This document shows, one piece after another, positions 27,194-34,926 of a DNA stretch of 64,000 nt. Source of the stretch: Acidobacteriota bacterium (GTDB lineage: Bacteria > Acidobacteriota > Terriglobia > Bryobacterales > Bryobacteraceae); NCBI GenBank assembly GCA_014584705.1, contig JACTMJ010000014.1, forward strand, positions 1-64,000. Direction: 5' to 3'. Both the position numbers and the translations under genes were made by a program. Positions within the stretch are counted from its first letter, which is position 1; the number at the start of each line of letters is the position of its first letter. The notes beneath the pieces were generated by a model that did no database searches, was not told the DNA's origin, and saw only the letters and a program-made list of their open reading frames with translations.

Positions 27194-27636
27194 TCGTTGA
27201 GGTATTGGCCACCCGCGAGCCGCCGAACGAAATCGAGGTCCCCGTCCAAGAAATCGTAGGTCTTCAGTTTGCTTCGCTCTTCCCAGCAAAACCGGGAAAA
27301 CGCGAGATTGCGCGGAGTGCCGGTGAATTGCGTCACCTCAAAGAAAAGCAGCACGACCGTGCGGCTGGCGGATGGGCGTGCGCCCGCGTTCCGCTGCGCC
27401 GGATAGCGGCATTCATAGCGGGCAAGTTCCTGGCCGATGACTGCGTCGATGCCCAGTTCCTCCGTCAATTCCCGATGGAGGGCCTGCTTGGGAGTTTCCC
27501 CGCTCTCCAGCTTCCCGCCGGGGAATTCCCACTTGAGGGGGAAACTCCCCCCCTCCCGCCGCTGAGCAATCAGGAACTTCCCGTCCTTCTTGATTACGGC
27601 GGCGACAACCAGGAGTGGCGATCGCGGCACAGACAT
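27190..27636 (-). CDS. MutT-type Nudix hydrolase (8-oxo-dGTP diphosphatase-like)
   Basis: 148 aa. The Nudix box GGKLESGETPKQALHRELTEELG (in part: REL-EELG) fits GX5EX7REUXEEXGU from about residue 39. The N-terminal VVAAVIKKDGKFLIAQR is typical of MutT. The likely role is removal of oxidised nucleotides such as 8-oxo-dGTP, though other nucleotides are possible. The stop overlaps the convergent ROK kinase gene by 4 bp. Confidence 0.88.
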   Translation of the reverse strand: MSVPRSPLLVVAAVIKKDGKFLIAQRREGGSFPLKWEFPGGKLESGETPKQALHRELTEELGIDAVIGQELARYECRYPAQRNAGARPSASRTVVLLFFEVTQFTGTPRNLAFSRFCWEERSKLKTYDFLDGDLDFVRRLAGGQYLND

Positions 27637-27709
27637 GATAGGGGCTTCGCTCTATGCTAACAAGCAATGACGTGCGCCGTTTACAAAAGGACAGGCCGGG
27701 AAGGAAAAC

Positions 27710-29488
27710 TCAGGAAGACGCGCCACCCGCGCTGGCATACTCGAAAACCAGCATCGTCACATCGTCGGTTTGCTCGGCTCCGCCCAGAAAATCCTGCACA
27801 TCCCGGAGCAGCGCGCGCTGGATGACGCCGGGCACGTCGCGTTCGTTGGCGCGAACGATCCGCATGATCCGGTCTTCTCCATAGAAGTGGAACTTGCCGG
27901 AAGCGCCGGGCGGGAGGTGCGCTTCGGACAGCCCGTCTGAATACAGGATCATCTTGTCTCCCGGCTCCATTTTCAGAGTGCAGACTTCGAACACGACGTC
28001 GGGCATCATGCCGAGGGGCATACTGGTGGGGCGCAGCAATCCGTAGTCCTGGCCGGGACGAACGTGGATGGCCGCGCAGTGGCCGCAATTGGTCCAGTGG
28101 AGCGTTCCGTCCCGGTCGAGGATGCAGTAGAACATGGTGGCGAACTTTTCGCCTTCGGTGCGATCCACCAGAAACTCGTTGGTGCGGCTGAGCAGGGCGG
28201 GAAGCCCGGAGGGGTCACTGGACGCGGCGATGAAGATGCCCTGCAAGAGGCTGGCGAGCAGCGCCGAACTGACGCCCTTGCCGGAGACGTCCACGATGAT
28301 GTTCACAAAACGGCCGGGACCCGCCTGTCGGACGTCGAAATAGTCGCCAGCGACGTTCTGCGAAGGAATCGAGATGCCGGAAGCACGGAACCAGCCGGTT
28401 TCCGGCAATTTGCGCGGCAGGAGGCTTTGCTGGATATTGCGGGCAATTTCCAGCTCTTCCTGAATCTTCCGGTTGTGCCGCTCTTCGTCGAGGAGCCGGG
28501 CGTTCTCGATCACGTTCGAGGCTTCGAGGGCGAGGGTTTGCAACAATTCGCGGTCCGAAACGGTGAGCCGGATTCCCATTTCGGACGAGTCGAGATACAG
28601 CACGCCCACCGTCTGATGCTGCGCGGGCAACACGAGCGTATCCTTGGGCTCGGAACCGGCGCTCATCCGGATGAGCGGAATGCAGATGACGGTGCGCAGG
28701 TCCAGGGCGGCAATCGTTTGCTGAGGATCGAAACCCTTGGCGTTCGGATCGAAGTTCATCGTCAGCAGTTCACGGCGCTGCTTCAATTCCTTGAGAATCA
28801 GGGTGGTGGGAACGCGAAGCTCGTCCCGGCCGAGGTGCCGCCCGTCGCGGGTCCGGGCTACTTTCACTTCCAATTGGTCATCGGTCAAGAGCAGGAGGAA
28901 CCCGCGCTCGCTGCCGGTTACCGAGAGCGCCGCATCCACGACGGAGGTCAGCACTTCGTCGACGCTCAGGGAGCTTTGGAGCGTCCTTGCCACTTCGAGC
29001 AACACCGTGAGCTTGCTCAGGTTCGCCGCTTCCTGGCCTTCTTCGGCGCCACCGGGCTCCAGGCGGTGCAACAGCCGGCTGATCTCGCGGCCTTCCATCT
29101 GGAACTGCAAACGATAAGAATCGTCGAAGCCAAAATCGATGGTGTCGCCGTGCTGCAGAACGGCTTTCTCCACGCGTGCGCCATTCACGAAGGAGCCATG
29201 ACTGCTGCGCAGGTCCCGGAGGACATACTGGCCATTCTCAACGAGAATTTCGGCGTGAGTGCGAGAGATGCGGCTATCGCGCAGTTGGAGTTCGTTGTCC
29301 GATTGGCGGCCGAGACGGAACGGGAACCGGTCTAACGCGACGCGGGTACGCTTGCCCGATGGGTGAACGACTTCGAGGCCAGCCGAGGGCAATCCCGTGA
29401 CGGGCGAGCGAAACTGACCGCTTGCGCTTGACGGCCGCACGGCGCCGGGCCGCGGTCCGCTGTCGGGAGGTGGTGGAGGTGCGGGCAT
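27710..29488 (-). CDS. FHA-GAF-PP2C (SpoIIE-like) phosphatase
   Basis: 592 aa from the ATG near 29488. After a Pro-rich N-terminus comes an FHA domain (FRLGRQSDNELQL, ISRTHAEI, SSHGSFVNG) that binds phosphothreonine. A GAF sensor domain (GSERGFLLLL to VIENARLL) follows. The last 230 residues are a PPM/SpoIIE-type serine phosphatase with all metal ligands: AGDYFD, VDVSGKGVSSA, YSDGLSEA and TDDVTML. A short coiled linker (EERHNRKIQEELEIARNIQQSLLP) joins GAF and phosphatase. Such proteins act in partner-switching pathways or reverse Ser/Thr kinases. No cognate kinase or STAS antagonist adjoins it. Confidence 0.9.
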   Translation of the reverse strand: MPAPPPPPDSGPRPGAVRPSSASGQFRSPVTGLPSAGLEVVHPSGKRTRVALDRFPFRLGRQSDNELQLRDSRISRTHAEILVENGQYVLRDLRSSHGSFVNGARVEKAVLQHGDTIDFGFDDSYRLQFQMEGREISRLLHRLEPGGAEEGQEAANLSKLTVLLEVARTLQSSLSVDEVLTSVVDAALSVTGSERGFLLLLTDDQLEVKVARTRDGRHLGRDELRVPTTLILKELKQRRELLTMNFDPNAKGFDPQQTIAALDLRTVICIPLIRMSAGSEPKDTLVLPAQHQTVGVLYLDSSEMGIRLTVSDRELLQTLALEASNVIENARLLDEERHNRKIQEELEIARNIQQSLLPRKLPETGWFRASGISIPSQNVAGDYFDVRQAGPGRFVNIIVDVSGKGVSSALLASLLQGIFIAASSDPSGLPALLSRTNEFLVDRTEGEKFATMFYCILDRDGTLHWTNCGHCAAIHVRPGQDYGLLRPTSMPLGMMPDVVFEVCTLKMEPGDKMILYSDGLSEAHLPPGASGKFHFYGEDRIMRIVRANERDVPGVIQRALLRDVQDFLGGAEQTDDVTMLVFEYASAGGASS

Positions 29489-29570
29489 TCGCGTTTCCGC
29501 ATTGTAACGAAGTCCGAAGCGCCGGGCACCGGCACGTCGCCGGAGACTGCGCGACGGAACCCGATACGAA

Positions 29571-30044
29571 CTATTCCGCGTCGTCCTCCGCCGGCGTCTC
29601 GCTCTCTTTCCGCTGCCTGCGAAGGGCCTGGCAATGCGGACAGAAGCCGCCCACCTCCGTGCGCACGGCCTGGATCTCAAAACCAAGGCTTTCCTGAATC
29701 TGCTGGCGCATGGCCCGCAGGGGTTCCCCGAAATACTCTTCCACTCTGCCGCACTGCATGCAGATCACGTGGGCATGCTCCTGCTTCAGACGGGTTTCGT
29801 AGTAGTGCTGGTCACCCGCGTAGTGCATCAGGTCCAGTTCATCCACCAGACCGCCCTCCTTGAGGAGTTTCAGGGTGCGGTAGACGGTGACGCGGTTGAG
29901 CTTGGGATCGCGCTTCTGTGCTAAACGAAAGAGCTGTTCGGCATCGAGGTGGGCGCCGGACTTGTCGATGATATCGAGCAGAATCTGCCTCTGCTTCGTA
30001 AGGCGGATACCCCGTTGTTTGAGAGTGGAACCCGTATTATGCAT
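29571..30044 (-). CDS. Fur-family metalloregulator
   Basis: 157 aa from the ATG at 30044. The winged helix (RLTKQRQILLDII, RVTVYRTLKLLKEGGLV) is followed by the dimerisation domain with a His-rich sensor region (HYYETRLKQEHAHVIC). Two structural zinc pairs are present, C95xxC98 and C135xxC138. It could be Fur, PerR or Zur, and the residues seen do not decide which. It is divergent from the microcompartment shell gene, with 166 bp between starts, so it is a candidate regulator of that locus, though Fur proteins are often unlinked to their targets. Confidence 0.88.
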   Translation of the reverse strand: MHNTGSTLKQRGIRLTKQRQILLDIIDKSGAHLDAEQLFRLAQKRDPKLNRVTVYRTLKLLKEGGLVDELDLMHYAGDQHYYETRLKQEHAHVICMQCGRVEEYFGEPLRAMRQQIQESLGFEIQAVRTEVGGFCPHCQALRRQRKESETPAEDDAE

Positions 30045-30210
30045 CGGCTTGGCCCTAGAATACCAAATGCCACGGATCTGGCCGGAGGGAAAGGGCCGAA
30101 GTCCGGGATTGCACTTCCTCTCGCCCGCGGCGAACAGGCTCATACCGCCGACGCGCGGTCTGTGATACCTTGAAGCTTCGGAGTAACGCAGAACGGTGGC
30201 AGGCAATAAT

Positions 30211-30525
30211 ATGGAAGCCCTTGGGATGATCGAAACAAAGGGATTTATCGGCGCGATCGAGGCGGCCGATGCCATGGTGAAGGCGGCGAATGTCGTCCTG
30301 GTATCGAAGGAATACGTGGGCGCCGGGCTGGTGACGGTGACCGTACGCGGGGATGTGGGAGCGGTGAAGGCCGCCACCGACGCGGGCGCGGCGGCGGTGC
30401 GGCGCGTGGGCGAACTCGTGGGCGTTCATGTAATTCCGCGGCCCCACGACGATGTGGAACGCGTGCTGCCGGGCGCGTCAAAGGAAGCCGCGAAGGAAGC
30501 CCCCAAGGATAACAACAAGAAGTAG
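30211..30525 (+). CDS. Bacterial microcompartment hexamer shell protein (BMC-H)
   Basis: 104 aa from the ATG at 30211. A GTG five codons earlier is in frame, but family members begin at [12 protein letters not shown] single BMC domain covers residues 1-87, with the hexamer interface lysine in SKEY, the pore loop VGAG (36-39) and [16 protein letters not shown]. It is very close to PduA/EutM/CcmK-type shell proteins and should tile into the flat facets of a protein shell. A short Lys/Ala/Pro tail (88-104) extends past the domain. The gene directly downstream, 91 bp away, is an acylating aldehyde dehydrogenase, the core enzyme of metabolosomes. No pentamer or trimer shell gene is in the window. 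Confidence 0.95.
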   Translation: MEALGMIETKGFIGAIEAADAMVKAANVVLVSKEYVGAGLVTVTVRGDVGAVKAATDAGAAAVRRVGELVGVHVIPRPHDDVERVLPGASKEAAKEAPKDNNKK

Positions 30526-30616
30526 CCGGCGGAACGCCCACCCGGGATACGCAAGAGCGGGCGGCTAACGGATTTTTCTCCCGCGGAAGAACGCCTTCGG
30601 GCGGCATCGGCAGGCA

Positions 30617-32557
30617 ATGATTCAGGATACCGATCTCCTATCCATCCAGGAACTTCGCAACAAGGTGGAGTTGGCGCAACAGGCCTTTCTCGCCTTCCGC
30701 GCCTTCCCCCAGGAGAAGATCGACGCGATCGTGGAAGCCATGGGGGAAGCGGGACGTACGCACGCCCGGCGCCTGGCGGAACTGGCCGTCGAGGAGACCG
30801 GGTACGGCAACGTCCCGGACAAAATCGCCAAGAATCTGTTGAACGCCGATCTGCTACCCCGGACGATTCGGGGCATGAAAACGGTGGGCGTGCTGCGCGA
30901 GATTCCCGAGAAGAGTCTTGTGGAAGTGGGCGTACCCATGGGGGTGATTGGCGCGATTCTGCCCACCACGAACCCCACGTCAACGGCGATTTTCAAGAGC
31001 GTGATCGCACTCAAGTCGGGCAATGCAGTCGTGTTCAGCCCGCATCCCTACGCCCGCCGCTGCACGTGCGAGACGATCGATCTGCTGCACCGCGCGGCCG
31101 TAGCCGCGGGAGCGCCGGAGGGCATCATTCAGTGCCTTACGCTCACCTCGCAGGAAACCACGCAGCAACTGATGAAGCATCCGAAGATCGCCGCGATTCT
31201 GGCGACCGGGGGCGCGGGGCTGGTGCGCGCCGCATATTCGAGCGGCAAGCCGGCTTTCGGCGTGGGCCCCGGCAATGTTCCTGTGTTGCTCGACACGACC
31301 GCCAACATTCCGGAAGCGATCGGGCTGGTGATTGACGGCAAGTCTTTCGATTACGGCACGGTCTGCTCCAGCGAACAGTCCCTGGTATGCCAGGAATCCC
31401 TGCGGGCCACCGTGCTTTCCGAATTGCGGATGCACAAGGCATTCGTGTGCGACGAGGCGCAAACGAGAGCGCTCGAATCGACGCTGATTCTTCCCAACGG
31501 CCGCATCAACCCGGCGTGCGTGGGCAAATCCCCGCAGGTGATCGCCGGGCTTGCCGGTTTCGTGGTTCCGGCGGACGCCCGCATCCTTGCTTGTGAGATC
31601 AAGGGAGTGGGCAAGGAGCATCCGCTTTCGGCGGAGAAGCTCTCCCCGGTGCTTTCGCTGCTCTTCGTTCCGGACTTTGCCGCGGCGGTGGACGCCTGCG
31701 AGAAGGTATTGCAATTTGGCGGCCTCGGCCACACGGCTGTGATTCACTCCCACGATGCGGCGCGAATCCGGGAGTACGGACTGCGCATGCCCGCCTTCCG
31801 CGTGCTGGTAAACACGGCCTCGCCGCAAGGCTCCACCGGCATCACAACCAATGTGTTCCCTTCGATGACGCTGGGCTGCGGCGCGATTGCGGGCAACATT
31901 ACGTCGGACAATGTGGGTCCTCAGCATTTGACGAATATCAAACGAATCGCTTCCGTAGCGCGGAAGGCTTCGGAGGCATTCACGGTACCCGCCGAGAGCC
32001 TGGCCGGCGCCCCCACGACGGAACCCCGGCGGCCGTTGGGCGCGGCAACATCCTCAGCGCCAGCAACCGTTGCGGCTACGGGTGTGACGGGAAGCGTTGA
32101 CCGCCAGCGGGTGGCCTCGGCCGTGGAACAGTATCTGGCATCGAAGGGAATCTCTGTGAGTTCCGGGTCGGCATCCGCCCCCGTGAGCACAACCGCCTCC
32201 AACGCATCCGTGCCCACCGCAAGCACGCGATCGACCGTCACATCCGCTGCCGCGAGCGCAGTCGACCGTTTTCTCGCTGGACGAACGCAGAAACCCGCAC
32301 CACCGCCCAACTGCGGCTGCGGCTCTCCCGCACCCGCGAAAGCGGCGGAGGAAAGCTCCTGTTGTAGCGCACCGGGCCCGGACGCCGCGCCGCCCGCCAA
32401 GACCGAGAGCCCATCCGAGCCCGCCGTGGATTTTGTGTGCGAGGACGATGTGCGGCTGGCCATTGCGGCCAAGCGTAAGATCCGCCTGAAGCCGAAAGCG
32501 ATTCTAACGCCATCCGCCCGCGATCTGGGCGAGCGGCTGGACGTTTTTATTCGCTAG
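30617..32557 (+). CDS. Microcompartment-type acylating aldehyde dehydrogenase with long C-terminal extension
   Basis: 646 aa. Residues 1-450 form a CoA-acylating aldehyde dehydrogenase like EutE/PduP, with the catalytic cysteine C250 in YGTVCSSEQS and the cofactor segment ILPTTNPTSTAIFK (114-127). The family converts an aldehyde, CoA and NAD to acyl-CoA. Family members usually end near residue 460-500. Here a Ser/Ala/Thr/Pro-rich extension carries two similar amphipathic helices (494-511 and 541-557) resembling encapsulation peptides, a cysteine cluster (566-583: CGC and CC) and a basic terminal module (603-646, with AILTPSARDLGE). It forms a probable two-gene operon with the shell protein. 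The aldehyde is unknown. Confidence 0.92.
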   Translation: MIQDTDLLSIQELRNKVELAQQAFLAFRAFPQEKIDAIVEAMGEAGRTHARRLAELAVEETGYGNVPDKIAKNLLNADLLPRTIRGMKTVGVLREIPEKSLVEVGVPMGVIGAILPTTNPTSTAIFKSVIALKSGNAVVFSPHPYARRCTCETIDLLHRAAVAAGAPEGIIQCLTLTSQETTQQLMKHPKIAAILATGGAGLVRAAYSSGKPAFGVGPGNVPVLLDTTANIPEAIGLVIDGKSFDYGTVCSSEQSLVCQESLRATVLSELRMHKAFVCDEAQTRALESTLILPNGRINPACVGKSPQVIAGLAGFVVPADARILACEIKGVGKEHPLSAEKLSPVLSLLFVPDFAAAVDACEKVLQFGGLGHTAVIHSHDAARIREYGLRMPAFRVLVNTASPQGSTGITTNVFPSMTLGCGAIAGNITSDNVGPQHLTNIKRIASVARKASEAFTVPAESLAGAPTTEPRRPLGAATSSAPATVAATGVTGSVDRQRVASAVEQYLASKGISVSSGSASAPVSTTASNASVPTASTRSTVTSAAASAVDRFLAGRTQKPAPPPNCGCGSPAPAKAAEESSCCSAPGPDAAPPAKTESPSEPAVDFVCEDDVRLAIAAKRKIRLKPKAILTPSARDLGERLDVFIR

Positions 32558-32610
32558 TTTTGTCTGCCACGCAACGGGGCAGACTCGTCTTGCACAGGAG
32601 CGGTGAGTGA

Positions 32611-32615
32611 GGAGG
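32611..32615 (+). promoter_or_regulatory. Ribosome binding site deciding the 32621 start
   Basis: GGAGG lies 5 nt before the ATG at 32621 and rules out the in-frame GTG at 32603, which is upstream of it. Confidence 0.7.
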
Positions 32616-32620
32616 CATGT

Positions 32621-33118
32621 ATGGAACCGGGTCTGGATTCCCTAAAGCAGGAGATCCTCGGCGAACTTCGGGCAAGCGGTTTTGCATTGTTCTTTAGCGA
32701 GAGCCGCCACGCGAACCCGGAGCATGCCATCTTCTGGGATGCAAGTGCCCATCCTGATTTTCGGGCGTTTCTGAGCTGCGCCCGCATGTTGGGAATCTCA
32801 CTCGTGGTGATGCACGCCATGACGTTTCGCGAGGACGATGTTGAGGACGCCCTGCAGGATCTGGAGGAATCCGCCGTTGAAGAAGAGGAAAAGCAGGAGA
32901 TGACGGTGACGCTCCGCGAGATGAATGCCTTCTCCGGACTGGTGGGCTCGCTCGATCTCTCCTTTGATTTCCAGGGGAACACGTACTTCTATTACCTGGA
33001 AGCCGACTGGTATCGCGAGTTCCTGGACCTCCGTGATGAGATTGATCTGATGGACATGGGAGAAGGTTTTGAGAACGGTCCGGACGAGCCGATGGGCGGG
33101 TACTTCTCGAAGAACTAG
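32621..33118 (+). CDS. Uncharacterised acidic cytoplasmic protein
   Basis: 165 aa. It has no signal peptide or membrane segment. It is rich in Asp and Glu, with a run of acidic residues (SAVEEEEKQE) in the middle and an acidic tail (DLMDMGEGFENGPDEP). It reads as a compact alpha/beta protein (ALFFSESRHANPEHAIFWD, LGISLVVMHAMTF). I recognise no domain. It follows the aldehyde dehydrogenase by 63 bp and precedes recJ by 14 bp, so it may be co-transcribed with either. Confidence 0.75.
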   Translation: MEPGLDSLKQEILGELRASGFALFFSESRHANPEHAIFWDASAHPDFRAFLSCARMLGISLVVMHAMTFREDDVEDALQDLEESAVEEEEKQEMTVTLREMNAFSGLVGSLDLSFDFQGNTYFYYLEADWYREFLDLRDEIDLMDMGEGFENGPDEPMGGYFSKN

Positions 33119-33132
33119 CCATTTCGTTTCCG

Positions 33133-34926
33133 ATGCCCGCCTCCACCCGTTGGATTTTCGCAAGTCTTCCCGAGGAGAGCCTCTCCGATTTCGCTGCGCG
33201 CCTGCGCGTGAGCAAGCCGGTGGCCACGCTGCTGTGGCAGCGGGGATACCGTGACACAGAATCCGCCGAGGCCTTCCTTCGTCCGTCGTTCAGCCGCCTC
33301 CACGACCCGTTCGAGTTCCGGGACATGCGCGCGGCCGTGGACCGCATCACGAAAGCGATTCGAGACCGGGAGCGCATCCTGCTCTACGGTGACTACGATG
33401 TAGATGGCACGACTTCGATCGCCGTGCTTTCCGCCACGCTCCGCCTGCTCGGGGCGGAACCGGCGTATCACATCCCTCACCGTCTGCGCGACGGTTACGG
33501 CATCCACGCGGATGTAATTGAGCGGGAGGCAGCGCTCGGCACCAGACTCATCATTAGCGTCGACACCGGCATCCGCGCCGCGGAAGAAGTCCTGCTGGCC
33601 CAGCGCCTGGGCATCGACATGATTGTGACGGACCACCACCTGCCGGATGGCCAGTTGCCGCCGGCCTGCGCGGTGCTGAACCCGAACCGCCACGATTCCA
33701 CTTACCCGGAGCGGCTGCTGTGCGGCGTTGGCGTGACCTTCAAGCTGGTGCAGGGCTTGCTGAAGGAATCCGGCTGGCCAACGAACAAGCAGGACCGGTT
33801 GCTGACTTCCCTGCTAAAACTCGTGGCCATCGGCACCATTGCCGACGTCGTCCCTCTCACCGGTGAGAATCGCACGCTGGTTCGGCTGGGGCTCGAAGGA
33901 CTGCGTGGATCGACTAGCCCAGGGCTGGCCGCCCTAATGGAAATTGCCGGATTCAGGCCCGGCGAGCTGCCAACATCGGGGCAAATTGCCTTCCGCATTG
34001 CCCCCCGGATCAATGCCGCGGGACGCATGGCCGACGCCGGCGAAGTGGTGGAAATGCTGCTAACACAAGACAGTGCCCGCGCCCGCGCGATCGCCGAAAC
34101 ACTCAATGCACTGAACGGGGAGCGGCAAGTCGCGGAGCGGGAGATCGTGGCGAACATTCTTGCTCAATGCGAACAGCATCCGCCGAAGGACTCCGATTGC
34201 GCGCTCGTCTTCAGCGGGCAGGATTGGCACCGCGGCGTAGTGGGCATCGTCGCCAGCCGCCTGGTGGAGCGCTATGCGCGGCCGGTCTTCGTGCTGGGCG
34301 GCGACGGTGATTCCGGCCTGTTTCAAGGTTCCGGACGCAGCATCCGCGCGTTCTCACTGGTGGATGCATTGGAAACCATGCCGGAGCTTTTCGAACGTTT
34401 CGGAGGGCACCACATGGCGGCCGGGGTCACGCTACGCTCCTCGCGCGTGGATGAGTTCCGCGAGCGTCTCCGCGCTTACGCGGGCAGCCGCCTCAGCGCC
34501 AGCGATATGAAGACGACACTCTCAATTGACGCCACGGTGGACGGAGCGGAGGTCGGCGAGACGCTTGCAAACGAGGTGGAAGCTCTCGGCCCGTTTGGCC
34601 TCGGCAATCCGACGCCGGTTTTCGCCTTGGCGGAAGCGGAGATCATCGAAGAACCCGTCATCTTTGCTGAGCGCCACTTGCGACTGCGCGCGCGCAAGGA
34701 TGGCCGCTCTTTCCGTTTTACGGCCTGGCAGTTCGCGGACCGCAAGGAAGAGTTTGTTCCTGGCACGCGGATGGATCTTGCCTTCAGCGTGGAACTCGAT
34801 CCGCGAAGCGCGGAAAGAGGCTATCAGGGATGGGTGCTCACACTGAAGGATGCCCGCCGGGCGACGCCAATTCCTCAGCGCACACCATTCGCGCACCCGA
34901 CAGTCAGTCGACCACGAGTTCCGTGA
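33133..34926 (+). CDS. recJ: Single-stranded-DNA-specific exonuclease RecJ
   Basis: 597 aa, the usual length. The DHH domain shows LLYGDYDVDGTTS (motif I), SVDTGIRAAEE and VTDHHLPDG (the DHH motif). The DHHA1 domain has FERFGGHHMAAGVTL, and the OB-fold C-terminus has ALGPFGLGNPTPVFA. It degrades single-stranded DNA 5' to 3' in recombination and repair. Its last 23 bp overlap the convergent metallo-beta-lactamase gene. Confidence 0.95.
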   Translation: MPASTRWIFASLPEESLSDFAARLRVSKPVATLLWQRGYRDTESAEAFLRPSFSRLHDPFEFRDMRAAVDRITKAIRDRERILLYGDYDVDGTTSIAVLSATLRLLGAEPAYHIPHRLRDGYGIHADVIEREAALGTRLIISVDTGIRAAEEVLLAQRLGIDMIVTDHHLPDGQLPPACAVLNPNRHDSTYPERLLCGVGVTFKLVQGLLKESGWPTNKQDRLLTSLLKLVAIGTIADVVPLTGENRTLVRLGLEGLRGSTSPGLAALMEIAGFRPGELPTSGQIAFRIAPRINAAGRMADAGEVVEMLLTQDSARARAIAETLNALNGERQVAEREIVANILAQCEQHPPKDSDCALVFSGQDWHRGVVGIVASRLVERYARPVFVLGGDGDSGLFQGSGRSIRAFSLVDALETMPELFERFGGHHMAAGVTLRSSRVDEFRERLRAYAGSRLSASDMKTTLSIDATVDGAEVGETLANEVEALGPFGLGNPTPVFALAEAEIIEEPVIFAERHLRLRARKDGRSFRFTAWQFADRKEEFVPGTRMDLAFSVELDPRSAERGYQGWVLTLKDARRATPIPQRTPFAHPTVSRPRVP

